From: Desulfurivibrio sp.
GTDB lineage: Bacteria > Desulfobacterota > Desulfobulbia > Desulfobulbales > SURF-16
Length of the DNA stretch: 34,010 bases
Direction: 5' to 3'
NCBI GenBank assembly: GCA_003605035.1
Contig: QZKJ01000010.1
Coordinates: 1 to 34,010 of the forward strand
Made by a program: the position numbers and the translations under genes. The stretch's first letter is position 1. Every line of letters starts with the position of its first letter. Below, one piece after another: positions 7,283 to 15,986 of this stretch. The notes beneath the pieces were generated by a model. That model made no database searches and was not told where the DNA came from. It worked only from the letters and a program-made list of their open reading frames with translations.

Positions 7283-10096
7283 TCAGACGCTTTGCCCCTG
7301 CCGCCTGCTATCGAGTGCCCGGCGAACCGCATGGGCCATATCGTTTTTCATCACCGGTTTCATGAGAAATTCCCTGACGCCCTGGGCCTTGGCCTGCTCT
7401 TCATTGACCAGCTCGCTGAAACCGGTGCACATGATAATGGGCATATCCGGGCGGATCTTGAGGATTTCCCCGGTTAACTCCAGTCCGGTCAGGTGGGGCA
7501 TGGTCATGTCGGTGATGACGAGATCGAAATCAGCCGGCCTGGCGTTGAAGGTTTGCAGGGCCTTGGCGCTGTCCAGCAGGGCGGTGACCTGGTAGCCGAG
7601 ATCGGTCAGCATCAGCTCTTCCATTCGCGAAATGACCTCTTCATCATCCACCAGCAGAATTCTTTCACTGCCGGCGGGCAGCGTTTGAACTGGCTGGGGG
7701 AGCGGAGCGCCGGCCTGCAGGAGCCGCGGCAGATAGACATGAAAGGTTGCCCCCCTGCCGAGGGCACTGACTGCCGCGATGTGGCCGCCATGGCTTTTGA
7801 CGATATTGTGGACCACCGAGAGCCCCAGTCCGGTGCCTTCGCCCTCCTTTTTGGTGGTGAAATACGGTTCGAAGATGCGCTCCAGGGTCATGGGGTCCAT
7901 GCCGTGGCCGGTGTCGCTGATTTTCAGATGCACATAGGGGCCGGGGGCCAGTTCCGGGGAAATGGCCCTGGCCGCCTCCTCGTCGATCGCCAGCGGCGCC
8001 ATGCGGATGGCCAGCACCCCGCCGGTGGCGCGCATGGCGTGGTAGGAATTGGTGCAGAGATTCATGACGATCTGGTGAATCTGGCTGGGATCGGCCAGCA
8101 CCTGGCAGCACTCCGGATCGATGTCAGTGCGCATGTCGATGGTGGCTGGGATGCTGGCCCGCAACAGCTTCAGGGCCTCCTTGACAATCAGGTGGATCTG
8201 TACGGGCTGACGGTCCTGTTCCTGCTGGCGGCTGAAGGCGAGGATCTGGCCGACCAGGTCCTTGGCCCGGTTGCCGGCATTGAGCACTGCGGTGAGATAG
8301 GCTGCAACATGGCTTTCCGCCGGGGTTTCGTTTCTGATCATATCCGCATAGCCGAGAATGGGGGTGAGGATATTGTTGAAATCATGGGCGATGCCGCTGG
8401 CCAGGGTGCCGATGGCTTCCATTTTCTGGGAGTGCTGGAGCTGGTTGAGCAGTTTGCTTCTCTCGGCCTCGGCCTCCACCTGATCGGTCACGTCATCCAC
8501 CCGGATCACTGCGCCGGCCATCGCCTCGCCGATCAGCGGATAGACGACGATATCGACATAATGCGTCCTGCCGTCGCGCTGGTCCACTACCCTGGAGGCT
8601 TTTTGGGGCTGCCGGTCGGCCATGGCCAGACGGATATTTTCCTGTTGGCCGGCCAGCTGCGGCAGCACCTCAACCAGCATGCACCCCAGCGCCGCGGCTG
8701 AGCTGATGCCGGTCATTTTTTCCGCCTCAAGGTTCCACTGGATGACCCTGCCGTCCTGGTCGACGCCGACCAGAATCGAAGGCATGGAGTTGATGATGTT
8801 GCTGAGCATGGCGCGCAACCGCAGCATCTCCTCCTCGTTTTTCCGGCGGTCGCGGATCATGCGGTTGGCCGACTCGGCAAGGTTCCTGAATTCCCGGATG
8901 CTGAGGCTCTGCCGGTCAATCTCGCGGTAGCCGGAGGCAGCATCCTCAAAAAAAGCGGTGAATGCCTGAAATTCCTGGTCAAGTCTGCGGGAAAGGTAGT
9001 GGGACAGCAAAATGACAATGCCGACAAAGCCGGCCAGGAGAATGAGGACCTTGATGATGTAGCCGTTGACCTGCTGCCGCAGCTGCAGCTTTTTTTGCCG
9101 GAGGGCGGCCTGGATGTCATCGGTATTGGTATCAATGGCAACAATCCACTGCCAGTCCGCATAGGAGCGGGCATAGGCGATTTTCGGCGCCACCTCCTGG
9201 GTGGCGGCATCCTCCCAGGCGGAGGAGACAAAGCCGCCCTCGTCACTGAGCGCCACATGGAGGAGCTGCCGGTAAATCTCCATGCCCTTGTCGTCGGTGT
9301 AGGCGAACATGTCGCGGCCGATGTTTTCCTTTCTGGAATGGAACAGGGCGATGCCGTCCTGGCGGAACAGGGCGATGGTGCCGATACCCGGCGGCAGGCT
9401 GTACAGGTAATCGAGGATCTTCTTCTGCACCTCGTGGGTCATGTCATCCCTGTAGACCGCCGTGCCGATATACCAGCCGAATGGCTCGAAATATTTGATA
9501 AAGGCCAGCTTGGCCCGAGGCTGCGCAACCCCCTGGGGGTCAGGGACCAGATACTGGTAAAAGGCCTCTTCATTGGCGGTGATCATGGCCACCATGCTGC
9601 GCGCCTCGGCTGCGCTGGAGTTGCCGGGCACATAGGTCAGGGTGCGGCCGGCCAGCTCCGGTCTGTCGGCAATGACCTCGTCACCCCCATCGCCGGTGGT
9701 GGCGAAATAATAACCCATGCCGTTGTCAAAGCGGCTGGCCCGCAGGGTGGTGATGACGAGTTGTTTGATCTCGGGCAGCGGCAGTTTGCCCTGCTTTTCC
9801 TGATAGGTGTGCAGGGCGGTGGTATAGGCCCGCAGCACCCGTTCCCGCAGGGTTTCCCGGATTTCCTTTTCCCGCTGCCTGCGCTGAAAGTCAATGAGCT
9901 GGATGATTTTTTCCGCCTCATTGCGGATCACCCATTGCCGTTCGCGGAGAAGCTCATTTTCATAAACATCGGAATCGGCGGCGGAATGCCGGTATGTTTC
10001 GTAAAGCCAGCCGCCGCTCAGACAGATGGTGAAAACGGAAATGATCACCAGAAAGCTGAGGAAGGTTATTTTCTGGATGCTCGTTTTACGAAACAT
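7283..10096 (-). CDS. Hybrid sensor histidine kinase (double Cache, PAS, HisKA, HATPase, receiver)
   Basis: 937 residues from ATG 10096 (gagga about 6 bases upstream; a frame extension to 10243 overlaps the preceding gene and is not used). Domains in order: TM1 (about 9-31); a periplasmic region of about 310 residues with two Cache-type halves (FDNGMGYYF near 123-131 and FEPFGWYIGTA; then IGTIALFRQDG and DWQWIVAID); TM2 (about 344-368); a HAMP-like linker; PAS (about 427-545); HisKA with phospho-acceptor His571 in IAHDFNN; HATPase with Asn683, DTGHGM and GEGTGLGLS; and a C-terminal receiver with Asp863 and Lys913. It autophosphorylates on a periplasmic signal and may pass phosphate to its own receiver; no separate output regulator lies nearby. 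It follows two solute-binding-protein genes by 37 bp, so they are probably one operon and a binding protein may deliver the signal. Confidence 0.92.
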   Translation of the reverse strand: MFRKTSIQKITFLSFLVIISVFTICLSGGWLYETYRHSAADSDVYENELLRERQWVIRNEAEKIIQLIDFQRRQREKEIRETLRERVLRAYTTALHTYQEKQGKLPLPEIKQLVITTLRASRFDNGMGYYFATTGDGGDEVIADRPELAGRTLTYVPGNSSAAEARSMVAMITANEEAFYQYLVPDPQGVAQPRAKLAFIKYFEPFGWYIGTAVYRDDMTHEVQKKILDYLYSLPPGIGTIALFRQDGIALFHSRKENIGRDMFAYTDDKGMEIYRQLLHVALSDEGGFVSSAWEDAATQEVAPKIAYARSYADWQWIVAIDTNTDDIQAALRQKKLQLRQQVNGYIIKVLILLAGFVGIVILLSHYLSRRLDQEFQAFTAFFEDAASGYREIDRQSLSIREFRNLAESANRMIRDRRKNEEEMLRLRAMLSNIINSMPSILVGVDQDGRVIQWNLEAEKMTGISSAAALGCMLVEVLPQLAGQQENIRLAMADRQPQKASRVVDQRDGRTHYVDIVVYPLIGEAMAGAVIRVDDVTDQVEAEAERSKLLNQLQHSQKMEAIGTLASGIAHDFNNILTPILGYADMIRNETPAESHVAAYLTAVLNAGNRAKDLVGQILAFSRQQEQDRQPVQIHLIVKEALKLLRASIPATIDMRTDIDPECCQVLADPSQIHQIVMNLCTNSYHAMRATGGVLAIRMAPLAIDEEAARAISPELAPGPYVHLKISDTGHGMDPMTLERIFEPYFTTKKEGEGTGLGLSVVHNIVKSHGGHIAAVSALGRGATFHVYLPRLLQAGAPLPQPVQTLPAGSERILLVDDEEVISRMEELMLTDLGYQVTALLDSAKALQTFNARPADFDLVITDMTMPHLTGLELTGEILKIRPDMPIIMCTGFSELVNEEQAKAQGVREFLMKPVMKNDMAHAVRRALDSRRQGQSV

Positions 10097-10133
10097 GTAT
10101 CCTCGCCAGTTGCCATGGCCCGGCCGAAGTCCG

Positions 10134-11474
10134 TCAGCTGCGGTAGAGCCCGGCCAGCCTTTTTTCCGCCGCCAGCATGGCGGCCTTGGGGGTCTTGCCG
10201 CCGGTGCAGACGGCGGCGAACATATCGACAATGATGAATTCACTCATGGCGGCGGCTGATGCCGCACCCAGCGGGCCGGCATAGCCGTTCCACAGCATGC
10301 GTGACGTACATTCCCGGTACGGGGTGATGCGCGGGTCCTTGAGCCAGGCCGCCATATCATAATAGGATTTCAGGGTGGGGGTGACAAAACCCCAGGTGCC
10401 GTTTTCCCATTCACCGTAACGCGGTTTTTCAAAGAGGAACTGCAGGTAATGTCTGGCGGCATTGGGGACCTGGGTATGCTTGAAAATAAAGCCCAGGCTG
10501 AACAGGGAGAGTTCGCTGGCAAATCCCACCGGACCGACCGGGAAATTCATGGTCATCAGGTCGCGGTTGAGGTCCGGAAAATTCTGCATGGAGGCAAAAA
10601 AGATGCTGTTGCCGTTGGCGGTGAGCGAGATCTTCCCGGCCAGAAAGGCCTGGTTGTTGTGGGGATCAAGCCAGTTCTCCACCCCGGGGATCATGGTGTC
10701 ATGGAGCTCGCGGGCCGTCTCCAGGGCCTCGCCGGTCTCCCGGGTGTTGATGGCGATGGTGGCGCCGTCCCCCTCCACAGCCTTGCCGCCGAAAGACCAC
10801 AGCCACCAGTGGGTCCAGGCGTTGGCGTCGCCCACCGCATGCCCCAGGGCGAAGCCGGTGGGATGGCCCTGGGCCTTCAGTGCCTTGCAGCATCTGAGAA
10901 ATCCCGCCACATCATTGGGTACCTGGGCAAAGCCGGCCTGCTGCACCTGGCTCACCCGGTAGTTCAGGCAGATGCCGGCGCTGCCCAGGGGCAGGGCGAT
11001 CCAGCGCCTGTGGCGCGCATCCCGGCCATAGACCTCGCAGACCGGATACCAGCCGCCGTATCTGCTGCCGAGATAGTCGGCCACCTCGCTGACATCAAGC
11101 AGCCGGTCCGGGTAGAGGTGGGGGTCGTCGAACCAGCCGAAGACGATGTCATGGCCCGCCCCGAGCAGTGATTCCATGGCGGCCCTGGAGCGGACATCCT
11201 CCCAGGGGATGAAATCGGTGATCACCCGGCCGCCGGTGGCGATCTCCCATTTCCTGGTATTGATCCGCCAGATTTCCTCATCGCTTTTGACAAAGCCCAT
11301 CCAGCGCAGCACCTTGAGCACCGGCTGCGGTTCCAGCTCAAAGCGGGGGGGCGGGATATCCGCCGCCAGGGCGGGGTCAAAGCGGAACAGGGCGGACATG
11401 CTTACCGAGGCCAGCCCCAGCACCGATGTTTTGAGAAAATCCCGGCGGGAAAGCCGGGGCCTTTCGTTTCCCAT
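10134..11474 (-). CDS. Tat-exported extracellular solute-binding protein (copy 2)
   Basis: 446 residues. The N-terminus carries the twin-arginine signal SRRDFLK followed by a hydrophobic stretch and an Ala-rich cleavage region (PALAAD). The mature part resembles family 1 (sugar-type) periplasmic binding proteins of ABC transporters: GGRVITDFIPWEDVRS, GHDIVFGWFDDPHLYPD, a tryptophan-rich HWWLWSFGGKAVEGDG and DTMIPGVENWLDPHNN. It is a close paralogue of the upstream gene over its whole length. ATG 11474 has gggag about 8 bases before it; the longer frame to 11579 overlaps the upstream gene. It is 28 bp downstream of its paralogue and 37 bp upstream of the hybrid kinase. No permease or ATPase gene is present, so it may be a receptor for the kinase rather than a transporter part. 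The ligand is unknown. Confidence 0.85.
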   Translation of the reverse strand: MGNERPRLSRRDFLKTSVLGLASVSMSALFRFDPALAADIPPPRFELEPQPVLKVLRWMGFVKSDEEIWRINTRKWEIATGGRVITDFIPWEDVRSRAAMESLLGAGHDIVFGWFDDPHLYPDRLLDVSEVADYLGSRYGGWYPVCEVYGRDARHRRWIALPLGSAGICLNYRVSQVQQAGFAQVPNDVAGFLRCCKALKAQGHPTGFALGHAVGDANAWTHWWLWSFGGKAVEGDGATIAINTRETGEALETARELHDTMIPGVENWLDPHNNQAFLAGKISLTANGNSIFFASMQNFPDLNRDLMTMNFPVGPVGFASELSLFSLGFIFKHTQVPNAARHYLQFLFEKPRYGEWENGTWGFVTPTLKSYYDMAAWLKDPRITPYRECTSRMLWNGYAGPLGAASAAAMSEFIIVDMFAAVCTGGKTPKAAMLAAEKRLAGLYRS

Positions 11475-11502
11475 CAACTGCTCCCTGTTTCCGTCCCGCC
11501 GG

Positions 11503-12846
11503 CTACACATAGAGCCGGCTGAGCCTTTTTTCCGCCCGCAGGGCAGCGGACCGGGGGGTCTTATTGCCGGTGCAGACATCGCTGATCATATCGACCACCA
11601 CGAATTCACTCATGGCCGCTGCCGATGCCGGACCCAGGGGACCGGCATGGCCGTTGGAGCGCATGCGTTTGATGCATTCCCGGTAGGGCATGATCTTCGG
11701 ATTCTGCAGCCAGCCCGGCGCATCATAAAATTTTTTGAGGCTCTGGCTGATATAGCCCCACGAACCGCTGATCCAGCGGCCATACTGTTCTTCTTCAAAC
11801 ATGAAGCGCAGGTAGTCTCTGGCTGCGTTGGGCATGAGGGTGTATTTGAAGATAAAGGCCTGGCTCAGTGCGGAGAGTTCGGCCGGTCTGCCCACCGGAC
11901 CGATGGGGAAATTGATGACCGCCAGATCAGCGTCAAGGTCCGGGTATTTTTCCCGGGCCGCGTAGGCGATGCTGCTGCCGTTATTGGTGACCGAAATATT
12001 GCCGGCCAGAAATTCCCGGTTGTTGTGGGGGTCAAGCCAGCTCTCCACCCCGGGGATCATGGTGTCAAAGAGTTCGCGGGCCACCTCCAGGGCCTGCAGG
12101 GATTCCCGGCTGTTGATGGCGATGGAGCGGCCGTCGGCTTCAACCGCCTTGCCGCCGAAGGACCACAGCCACCAGTGGCACCAGGCATTGGCGTCCGCCA
12201 CGGCGTGGCCCAGGGCAAAGCCGGTGGGGTGGCCCGTGGCCTTGAGGGCCTTGCAGCACTTGAGAAAGCCGGCAATATCGGCGGGCATGGTCGCAAACCC
12301 TGCCTCACGAACCCAGCTCAAGCGGTAATTGAGGCACTGGCCGGAACAGCCCACCGGCAGGGCGATCCACTGTTTGCTTTGCGCATCCCGGCCGTAGACC
12401 TCGCAGACGGGGTACCAGCCGCCGTATCTGCCTCCCAGATACTCAGCCAGATCGGTCAGGGGCAGGAGTTTGTCCGGATAGAGGTGGGGGTCGTCAAACC
12501 AGCCGACCACGATATCATGGCCGGTGCCGAGGGTCGCCTCCATGGCGGCATTGGGTCGCACGTCATTAAAGGGGACGATGTCGGTAATGACCCGGCCGCC
12601 GGTCAGTTTTTCCCAGCGTCTGGTGTTGGCCAGCCAGATATTCTCGTCGTCTTGCAGAAAGCCCCCCCAGCGGAGCACCCGGAGCAGGGGCTGAGATTCA
12701 ACCGTGATCAGCGGCGGAGCATCCGCTGAGGCCCCGGCTAAGGGCAGGCCGGGGAGGCACGCCGCCGCGGCCAGGCCGGACAGGGCGCCGGCGGCCTTCT
12801 GCAGAAAATGACGCCGTGACAGGGTGTCGGTGTCGTGTCTGCCCAT
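11503..12846 (-). CDS. Tat-exported extracellular solute-binding protein (copy 1)
   Basis: 447 residues from ATG 12846, which has aaggaga about 8 bases upstream. The twin-arginine signal is SRRHFLQK, followed by an Ala/Leu-rich stretch. The mature domain matches its downstream neighbour in long identical blocks: GWFDDPHLYPD, RYGGWYPVCEVYGRDA, GHPTGFALGHAV and HWWLWSFGGKAVE. Both keep Cys residues in CEVYGRD and CCKALKA. Tat export means it folds before crossing the membrane, which is uncommon for sugar-type binding proteins and may point to a bound cofactor or to fast folding. It is the first gene of a probable three-gene operon (binding protein, binding protein, hybrid kinase) behind a 347-bp non-coding region. 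Differences between the copies may give different ligand specificity; this is inference. Confidence 0.85.
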   Translation of the reverse strand: MGRHDTDTLSRRHFLQKAAGALSGLAAAACLPGLPLAGASADAPPLITVESQPLLRVLRWGGFLQDDENIWLANTRRWEKLTGGRVITDIVPFNDVRPNAAMEATLGTGHDIVVGWFDDPHLYPDKLLPLTDLAEYLGGRYGGWYPVCEVYGRDAQSKQWIALPVGCSGQCLNYRLSWVREAGFATMPADIAGFLKCCKALKATGHPTGFALGHAVADANAWCHWWLWSFGGKAVEADGRSIAINSRESLQALEVARELFDTMIPGVESWLDPHNNREFLAGNISVTNNGSSIAYAAREKYPDLDADLAVINFPIGPVGRPAELSALSQAFIFKYTLMPNAARDYLRFMFEEEQYGRWISGSWGYISQSLKKFYDAPGWLQNPKIMPYRECIKRMRSNGHAGPLGPASAAAMSEFVVVDMISDVCTGNKTPRSAALRAEKRLSRLYV

Positions 12847-13193
12847 CGTAAGGTCTCCTTCCGGGTTTTTCTGTTGAAAAAAAGCAGACGGGCCGCAGTC
12901 CTCAGGGGAGAAAACCTTGCAGGAACAGGGCCGGGGCGTTTTCTGCCTGTCCCTCGCCGGCAGGGGAAAGGGGATCGAAAAAACAGCCTGAAATACCGTC
13001 CTTTGCCGATGCGGCCAACCAATTGCAAGCACATGCCAGAACAGATCGAAAAAAGTCCACGGGCAGGGGCCATGGTATATGTTCAGCTGAACTTCGGTAT
13101 TTGTCAAACGCAATTATACGGTGTGGTATTTTTTGAGCGGTGCAGGCAGGGCAGCAGGTCAATCCTGGCAAGCATTTGAAGAGAGAGGGGTAT
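12847..13193 (-). promoter_or_regulatory. 347-bp upstream region of the binding-protein/kinase operon with promoter-like boxes and a palindromic operator candidate
   Basis: On the minus strand a consensus -10 TATAAT lies at 13118-13113 with only a poor -35. A consensus -35 TTGACA lies at 13107-13102, and a CATATA sits 20 bases beyond it. Overlapping this is a perfect 12-bp palindrome, gttcagctgaac (13081-13092), well placed for a repressor or activator. If either box set is used the leader is about 230 bases, unusually long. I see no gene in the region. Confidence 0.35.
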
Positions 13194-14630
13194 TTACTTT
13201 TCAGCAAGCCAGGCCGCCAGGGTGGGCGGGGAAGCGATATAGCGGGCCACCGGTTTTAACTGGCACTGGGCGCTCACCTCAACGCCTTCCTTGATGATGG
13301 AAACCGGCCGGTCGGAGGAGACCACGATGACGATGATATCCCGGTGCTCGGAGCTGAAACGCAGGGCCGAGTTATAGCGGGCGCCCCGGGAGCGGTCCTC
13401 GCCGGGCACGGTGCGGCCGTCGAGCAGGCAGGCAAAGGAGTGCAGATGCATGTCCGTGCCGATGTGCAGGGCGCCGTCAACCTTGGCCAGGGATTTGGAC
13501 AGTTCCAGGATAGAGGGCTGGCGCAGGTCCAGGGGGTGTTCCAGGCGTTGGCCGGAAATCGCGATGGGCAGGGGGTTGAGGTCAAGCACCAGGGTGCAGC
13601 CGTGTTTTTCGGTTTCCGCGCTGTGAACCAGGGCCGCGATGATTTGAAAGAGCTGGTGGGTGCAGGCCAGTTCCAGGGAGGTTTCCAGCAGCAACTCCTC
13701 CAGTTGCACCAGTTTGGCCTTATGGGTGGTGGAATGGAAGCTGCCGTTGAAAAAACTGCACACCGGCCGGTCGTTTAAGCTGAGAAAGCCGTAACCCCGG
13801 CGGAAATCGGCGATGATATGAAAAGGCGGCAGGGGGGCGCTGGTAATGCCGACGATATGCTGGCCGTTGGAGACCAGGCGGCGGTCGGAATTTTCCACGG
13901 CCTGGAGAATCTTGCGTACATGCTTGAAATTGCTGAGCAGGGGGCGTCCCTCGTGGGGGAACTGCACCATGAAGTCCATCTCTCTGACGGCGTGAGGTTC
14001 GACAAAAACCAGTTCACCCTGGGGCCAGGCCCCCTCTTCCCGGGTTTCCGAGATGCCCAGTACGGCATCGAGGATGGGGTAGATGCGGATGTAAGTATCC
14101 CAGCCGAGAAAAATATTCATTTCATCCACCATGAAATCCCGCACGGCATGGGTGGCATAGCCGCGCAGCACATAGCCGGTGGTGCGGGTATAGAGATTGC
14201 TGTCCGTGCCCAGGTCATGGGCCAGCAGCCAGGCCGCATGCTCCAGCCAGCATTCGGTGGGGCCGATGGAGCACATGTCCGGATGGTGCTCGGTGAACCA
14301 TATCTGGTAGAAGATGATATTGGAGCGTGCTCCGTAGGAAATAAGGCCGGCCAGATCGAGATTCCTGACCGGATGAAACTGTTTGAAGCCGTCTATCCTG
14401 GAGGGATTGGCCGGCCCGTAACGCCAGTCGTTCGAGTCGACAAAGAGCTCTTTTAATTTGGGCTCATGTCCCTGCAGCAGGTTCTGGGGATCAACGGCAT
14501 GGATGGGGTCGGCGGGGTCCATGGCATAGAGCAGGGCGACCCGGCTGGAGCCGGAAAAACGGGAAAGACCATCCTGCACCCCGTCCAAGGCGTTGAAAAT
14601 GCACTGATGTATGAATGATTTATCCTGCAT
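13194..14630 (-). CDS. DisA_N (diadenylate cyclase) domain protein with long unknown N-terminal region
   Basis: 478 residues. The C-terminal 120 residues match the DisA_N/DAC fold that makes c-di-AMP from two ATP: VDGALHIGTD with the DGA motif at 385-387, SFACLLDG, SRGARYNSALRFSSEHRDI at about 414-432, then VIVVSSDRPVSIIKEG. In CdaA and DisA the second motif contains RHR; here it reads RYN, so the Arg is kept but the His is replaced. Similar RGARYNSA sequences are, to my knowledge, annotated as DisA nucleotide-binding domain proteins in other proteobacteria, so this may be a family trait. Activity is therefore uncertain. The first 340 residues resemble nothing I can name and show no clear membrane helix, so the protein is probably soluble. 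It lies upstream of the binding-protein operon in the same direction but has its own promoter. Confidence 0.7.
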   Translation of the reverse strand: MQDKSFIHQCIFNALDGVQDGLSRFSGSSRVALLYAMDPADPIHAVDPQNLLQGHEPKLKELFVDSNDWRYGPANPSRIDGFKQFHPVRNLDLAGLISYGARSNIIFYQIWFTEHHPDMCSIGPTECWLEHAAWLLAHDLGTDSNLYTRTTGYVLRGYATHAVRDFMVDEMNIFLGWDTYIRIYPILDAVLGISETREEGAWPQGELVFVEPHAVREMDFMVQFPHEGRPLLSNFKHVRKILQAVENSDRRLVSNGQHIVGITSAPLPPFHIIADFRRGYGFLSLNDRPVCSFFNGSFHSTTHKAKLVQLEELLLETSLELACTHQLFQIIAALVHSAETEKHGCTLVLDLNPLPIAISGQRLEHPLDLRQPSILELSKSLAKVDGALHIGTDMHLHSFACLLDGRTVPGEDRSRGARYNSALRFSSEHRDIIVIVVSSDRPVSIIKEGVEVSAQCQLKPVARYIASPPTLAAWLAEK

Positions 14631-14700
14631 GGGTCATGATACGCAGCAATCTGCGGCGCCCGCCGGCATAAGGAAACTGCTGACACTTTGGCCAAGTCAG

Positions 14701-14729
14701 AGTATAGCCAAAACATCAAGGCAATTCAA
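14701..14729 (-). promoter_or_regulatory. Promoter for the DisA_N-domain gene
   Basis: Reading minus: TTGAAT (14729-14724), a 17-base spacer, TATACT (14706-14701). The spacing is ideal, and transcription would begin about 65 bases before the ATG at 14630. Confidence 0.5.
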
Positions 14730-14802
14730 CAGCTTTGCACGGGCGTGCCCGGAAAGGCCGGCAAGAAAAGACTTGCTTAAAGGATGAGTGAGCAATTAGG
14801 AT

Positions 14803-14896
14803 TGATGGCTGATGGCTGATGGCTGATGGCTGATGGCTGATGGCTGATGGCTGATGGCTGATGGCTGATGGCTGATGGCTGATGGCTGATGGCTGA
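14803..14896. repeat. Heptanucleotide tandem array, (TGATGGC) x 13.4
   Basis: Ninety-four bases of a perfect 7-bp repeat with no mismatch. It lies between the divergent DisA_N gene and pseudouridine synthase gene, 66 bp before the latter. Together with flanking sequence it makes up most of the 331-bp gap 14631-14961, which contains no gene. Frames through it encode repeated SAISHQP peptides on the minus strand, but these lack any start signal. Confidence 0.98.
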
Positions 14897-14961
14897 AACC
14901 TGCTGCGGTGGCTGTGTTGCAGAAATCTGTCGGGCCGGATCTCCTCTGACGCGGATTGCCT

Positions 14962-15879
14962 ATGACTCTGAGCGATTATTTTTCCACCGTTACCCTGCCC
15001 CAGGCGGCAAAACCCTATCCTGCCCTGCTGGATTTTCTGCAACGGCGCTTCCCGCGGGTGCCACGGGCCAGCTGGGAGAGGCGCCTGGCCGGGGGCAAGG
15101 TACGCGATGCGGACGGCAGGCCGGTGACAGCCGGGACCAGTTACGTGCCGGGCAAAATAATCCGCTATCTCCGGGAGGTGGAGCGCGAGCCGGTCATCCC
15201 CTTTGCCGAAAAAATTCTCTTTGCCAGTGCTGAGCTGCTGGTGGCCTGCAAGCCGCATTTCCTGCCCGTCACCCCTGCCGGCCTCTATGTGAACGAGTGT
15301 CTGCTGCACCGGCTGAAAAAGCAAACCGGCAATGCCGATCTGGTGCCGCTGCACCGCATCGACCGGGAAACCGCAGGTCTGGTCCTGTTCTCCTGCAATC
15401 GCGCCACTCGGGGACTTTACCATGATCTGTTTCTGCACGGCCGGGTGGAAAAAACCTATCAGGCCGTGGCGCTCTGCCCCGTTCAGCCCCAGCAGAGCGA
15501 GTGGCAGGTGGCAAACCGGCTGGCGGCCGGCCAGCCCTGGTTCAGGATGCAGACCGTGCAGGGCCCGGCGAACAGTTTTTCCAGCATCAGGCTGCTGGAG
15601 AGAAAGGAGAAGCGAGGTCGCTTTCTCCTGCAGCCGGCAACCGGCAAGAAGCATCAGCTGCGGCTGCACATGAGCAGTCTGGGCTTCGGCCTCGTCAATG
15701 ACCGGTTTTATCCTGAGCTGCTGCCGGAGGCGGCGGATGATTTCCAGCGTCCCCTGCAGCTGCTGGCCCAGACCCTGCGTTTCCGTGACCCGCTCACCGC
15801 AAAGATCATGGAGTTCCACTCTGAGCGCAGGCTGTTGTGGGAGGAGCCGGGAGAACGGCAAGTCTGCCCAGGTTTATAA
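14962..15879 (+). CDS. RluA-family pseudouridine synthase
   Basis: 305 residues from ATG 14962 (a TTG at 14956 is also in frame). The catalytic motif is PLHRIDRETAGLVLFS, with Asp134 as the nucleophile that isomerises uridine in RNA. QPATGKKHQLRLHMSSLGFGLVNDRFYP near residue 230 is the other RluA signature (KxHQLR-H-x-LG-P-D). The N-terminal 70 residues (FLQRRFPRVPRASWERRLAGGKV) resemble the S4-like entry region of this family. The target, rRNA or tRNA, cannot be told from sequence. The gene lies just after the heptanucleotide array and is followed by the TerB-like gene on the same strand. Confidence 0.9.
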   Translation: MTLSDYFSTVTLPQAAKPYPALLDFLQRRFPRVPRASWERRLAGGKVRDADGRPVTAGTSYVPGKIIRYLREVEREPVIPFAEKILFASAELLVACKPHFLPVTPAGLYVNECLLHRLKKQTGNADLVPLHRIDRETAGLVLFSCNRATRGLYHDLFLHGRVEKTYQAVALCPVQPQQSEWQVANRLAAGQPWFRMQTVQGPANSFSSIRLLERKEKRGRFLLQPATGKKHQLRLHMSSLGFGLVNDRFYPELLPEAADDFQRPLQLLAQTLRFRDPLTAKIMEFHSERRLLWEEPGERQVCPGL

Positions 15880-15883
15880 CTTG

Positions 15884-15912
15884 TTGTTTTCCATCAGCAT
15901 ATTACATAGTAT
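15884..15912 (+). promoter_or_regulatory. Possible promoter for the TerB-DUF2007-GIY-YIG cluster
   Basis: TTGTTT (15884-15889), a 17-base spacer, TAGTAT (15907-15912), about 75 bases before the TerB-like start. It begins 4 bases after the pseudouridine synthase stop codon. Confidence 0.35.
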
Positions 15913-15986
15913 AGTGGCAGGGAACCGTGACGGCGGATTCCCGTCCACAACTGCGGCTGCAAAGAGGAATGGCATAAAGGAGAAAC

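Noticed and set aside
7493..8701. Long plus-strand frame opposite the hybrid kinase (also 8999-10234)
   Set aside because: High-GC antisense shadow; composition rich in Gly, His and Gln with no domain, while the minus strand encodes a complete kinase.
11146..12729. 527-codon plus-strand frame opposite the two binding-protein genes
   Set aside because: Antisense shadow; its internal similarity comes from the duplication on the other strand.
14803..14896. CRISPR array
   Set aside because: Continuous 7-bp repeat with no spacers and no cas genes nearby.
14716..15861. Minus-strand frame encoding repeated SAISHQP peptides
   Set aside because: It is antisense to the pseudouridine synthase, and the peptide repeat only reflects the 7-bp DNA array (21-bp frame period).
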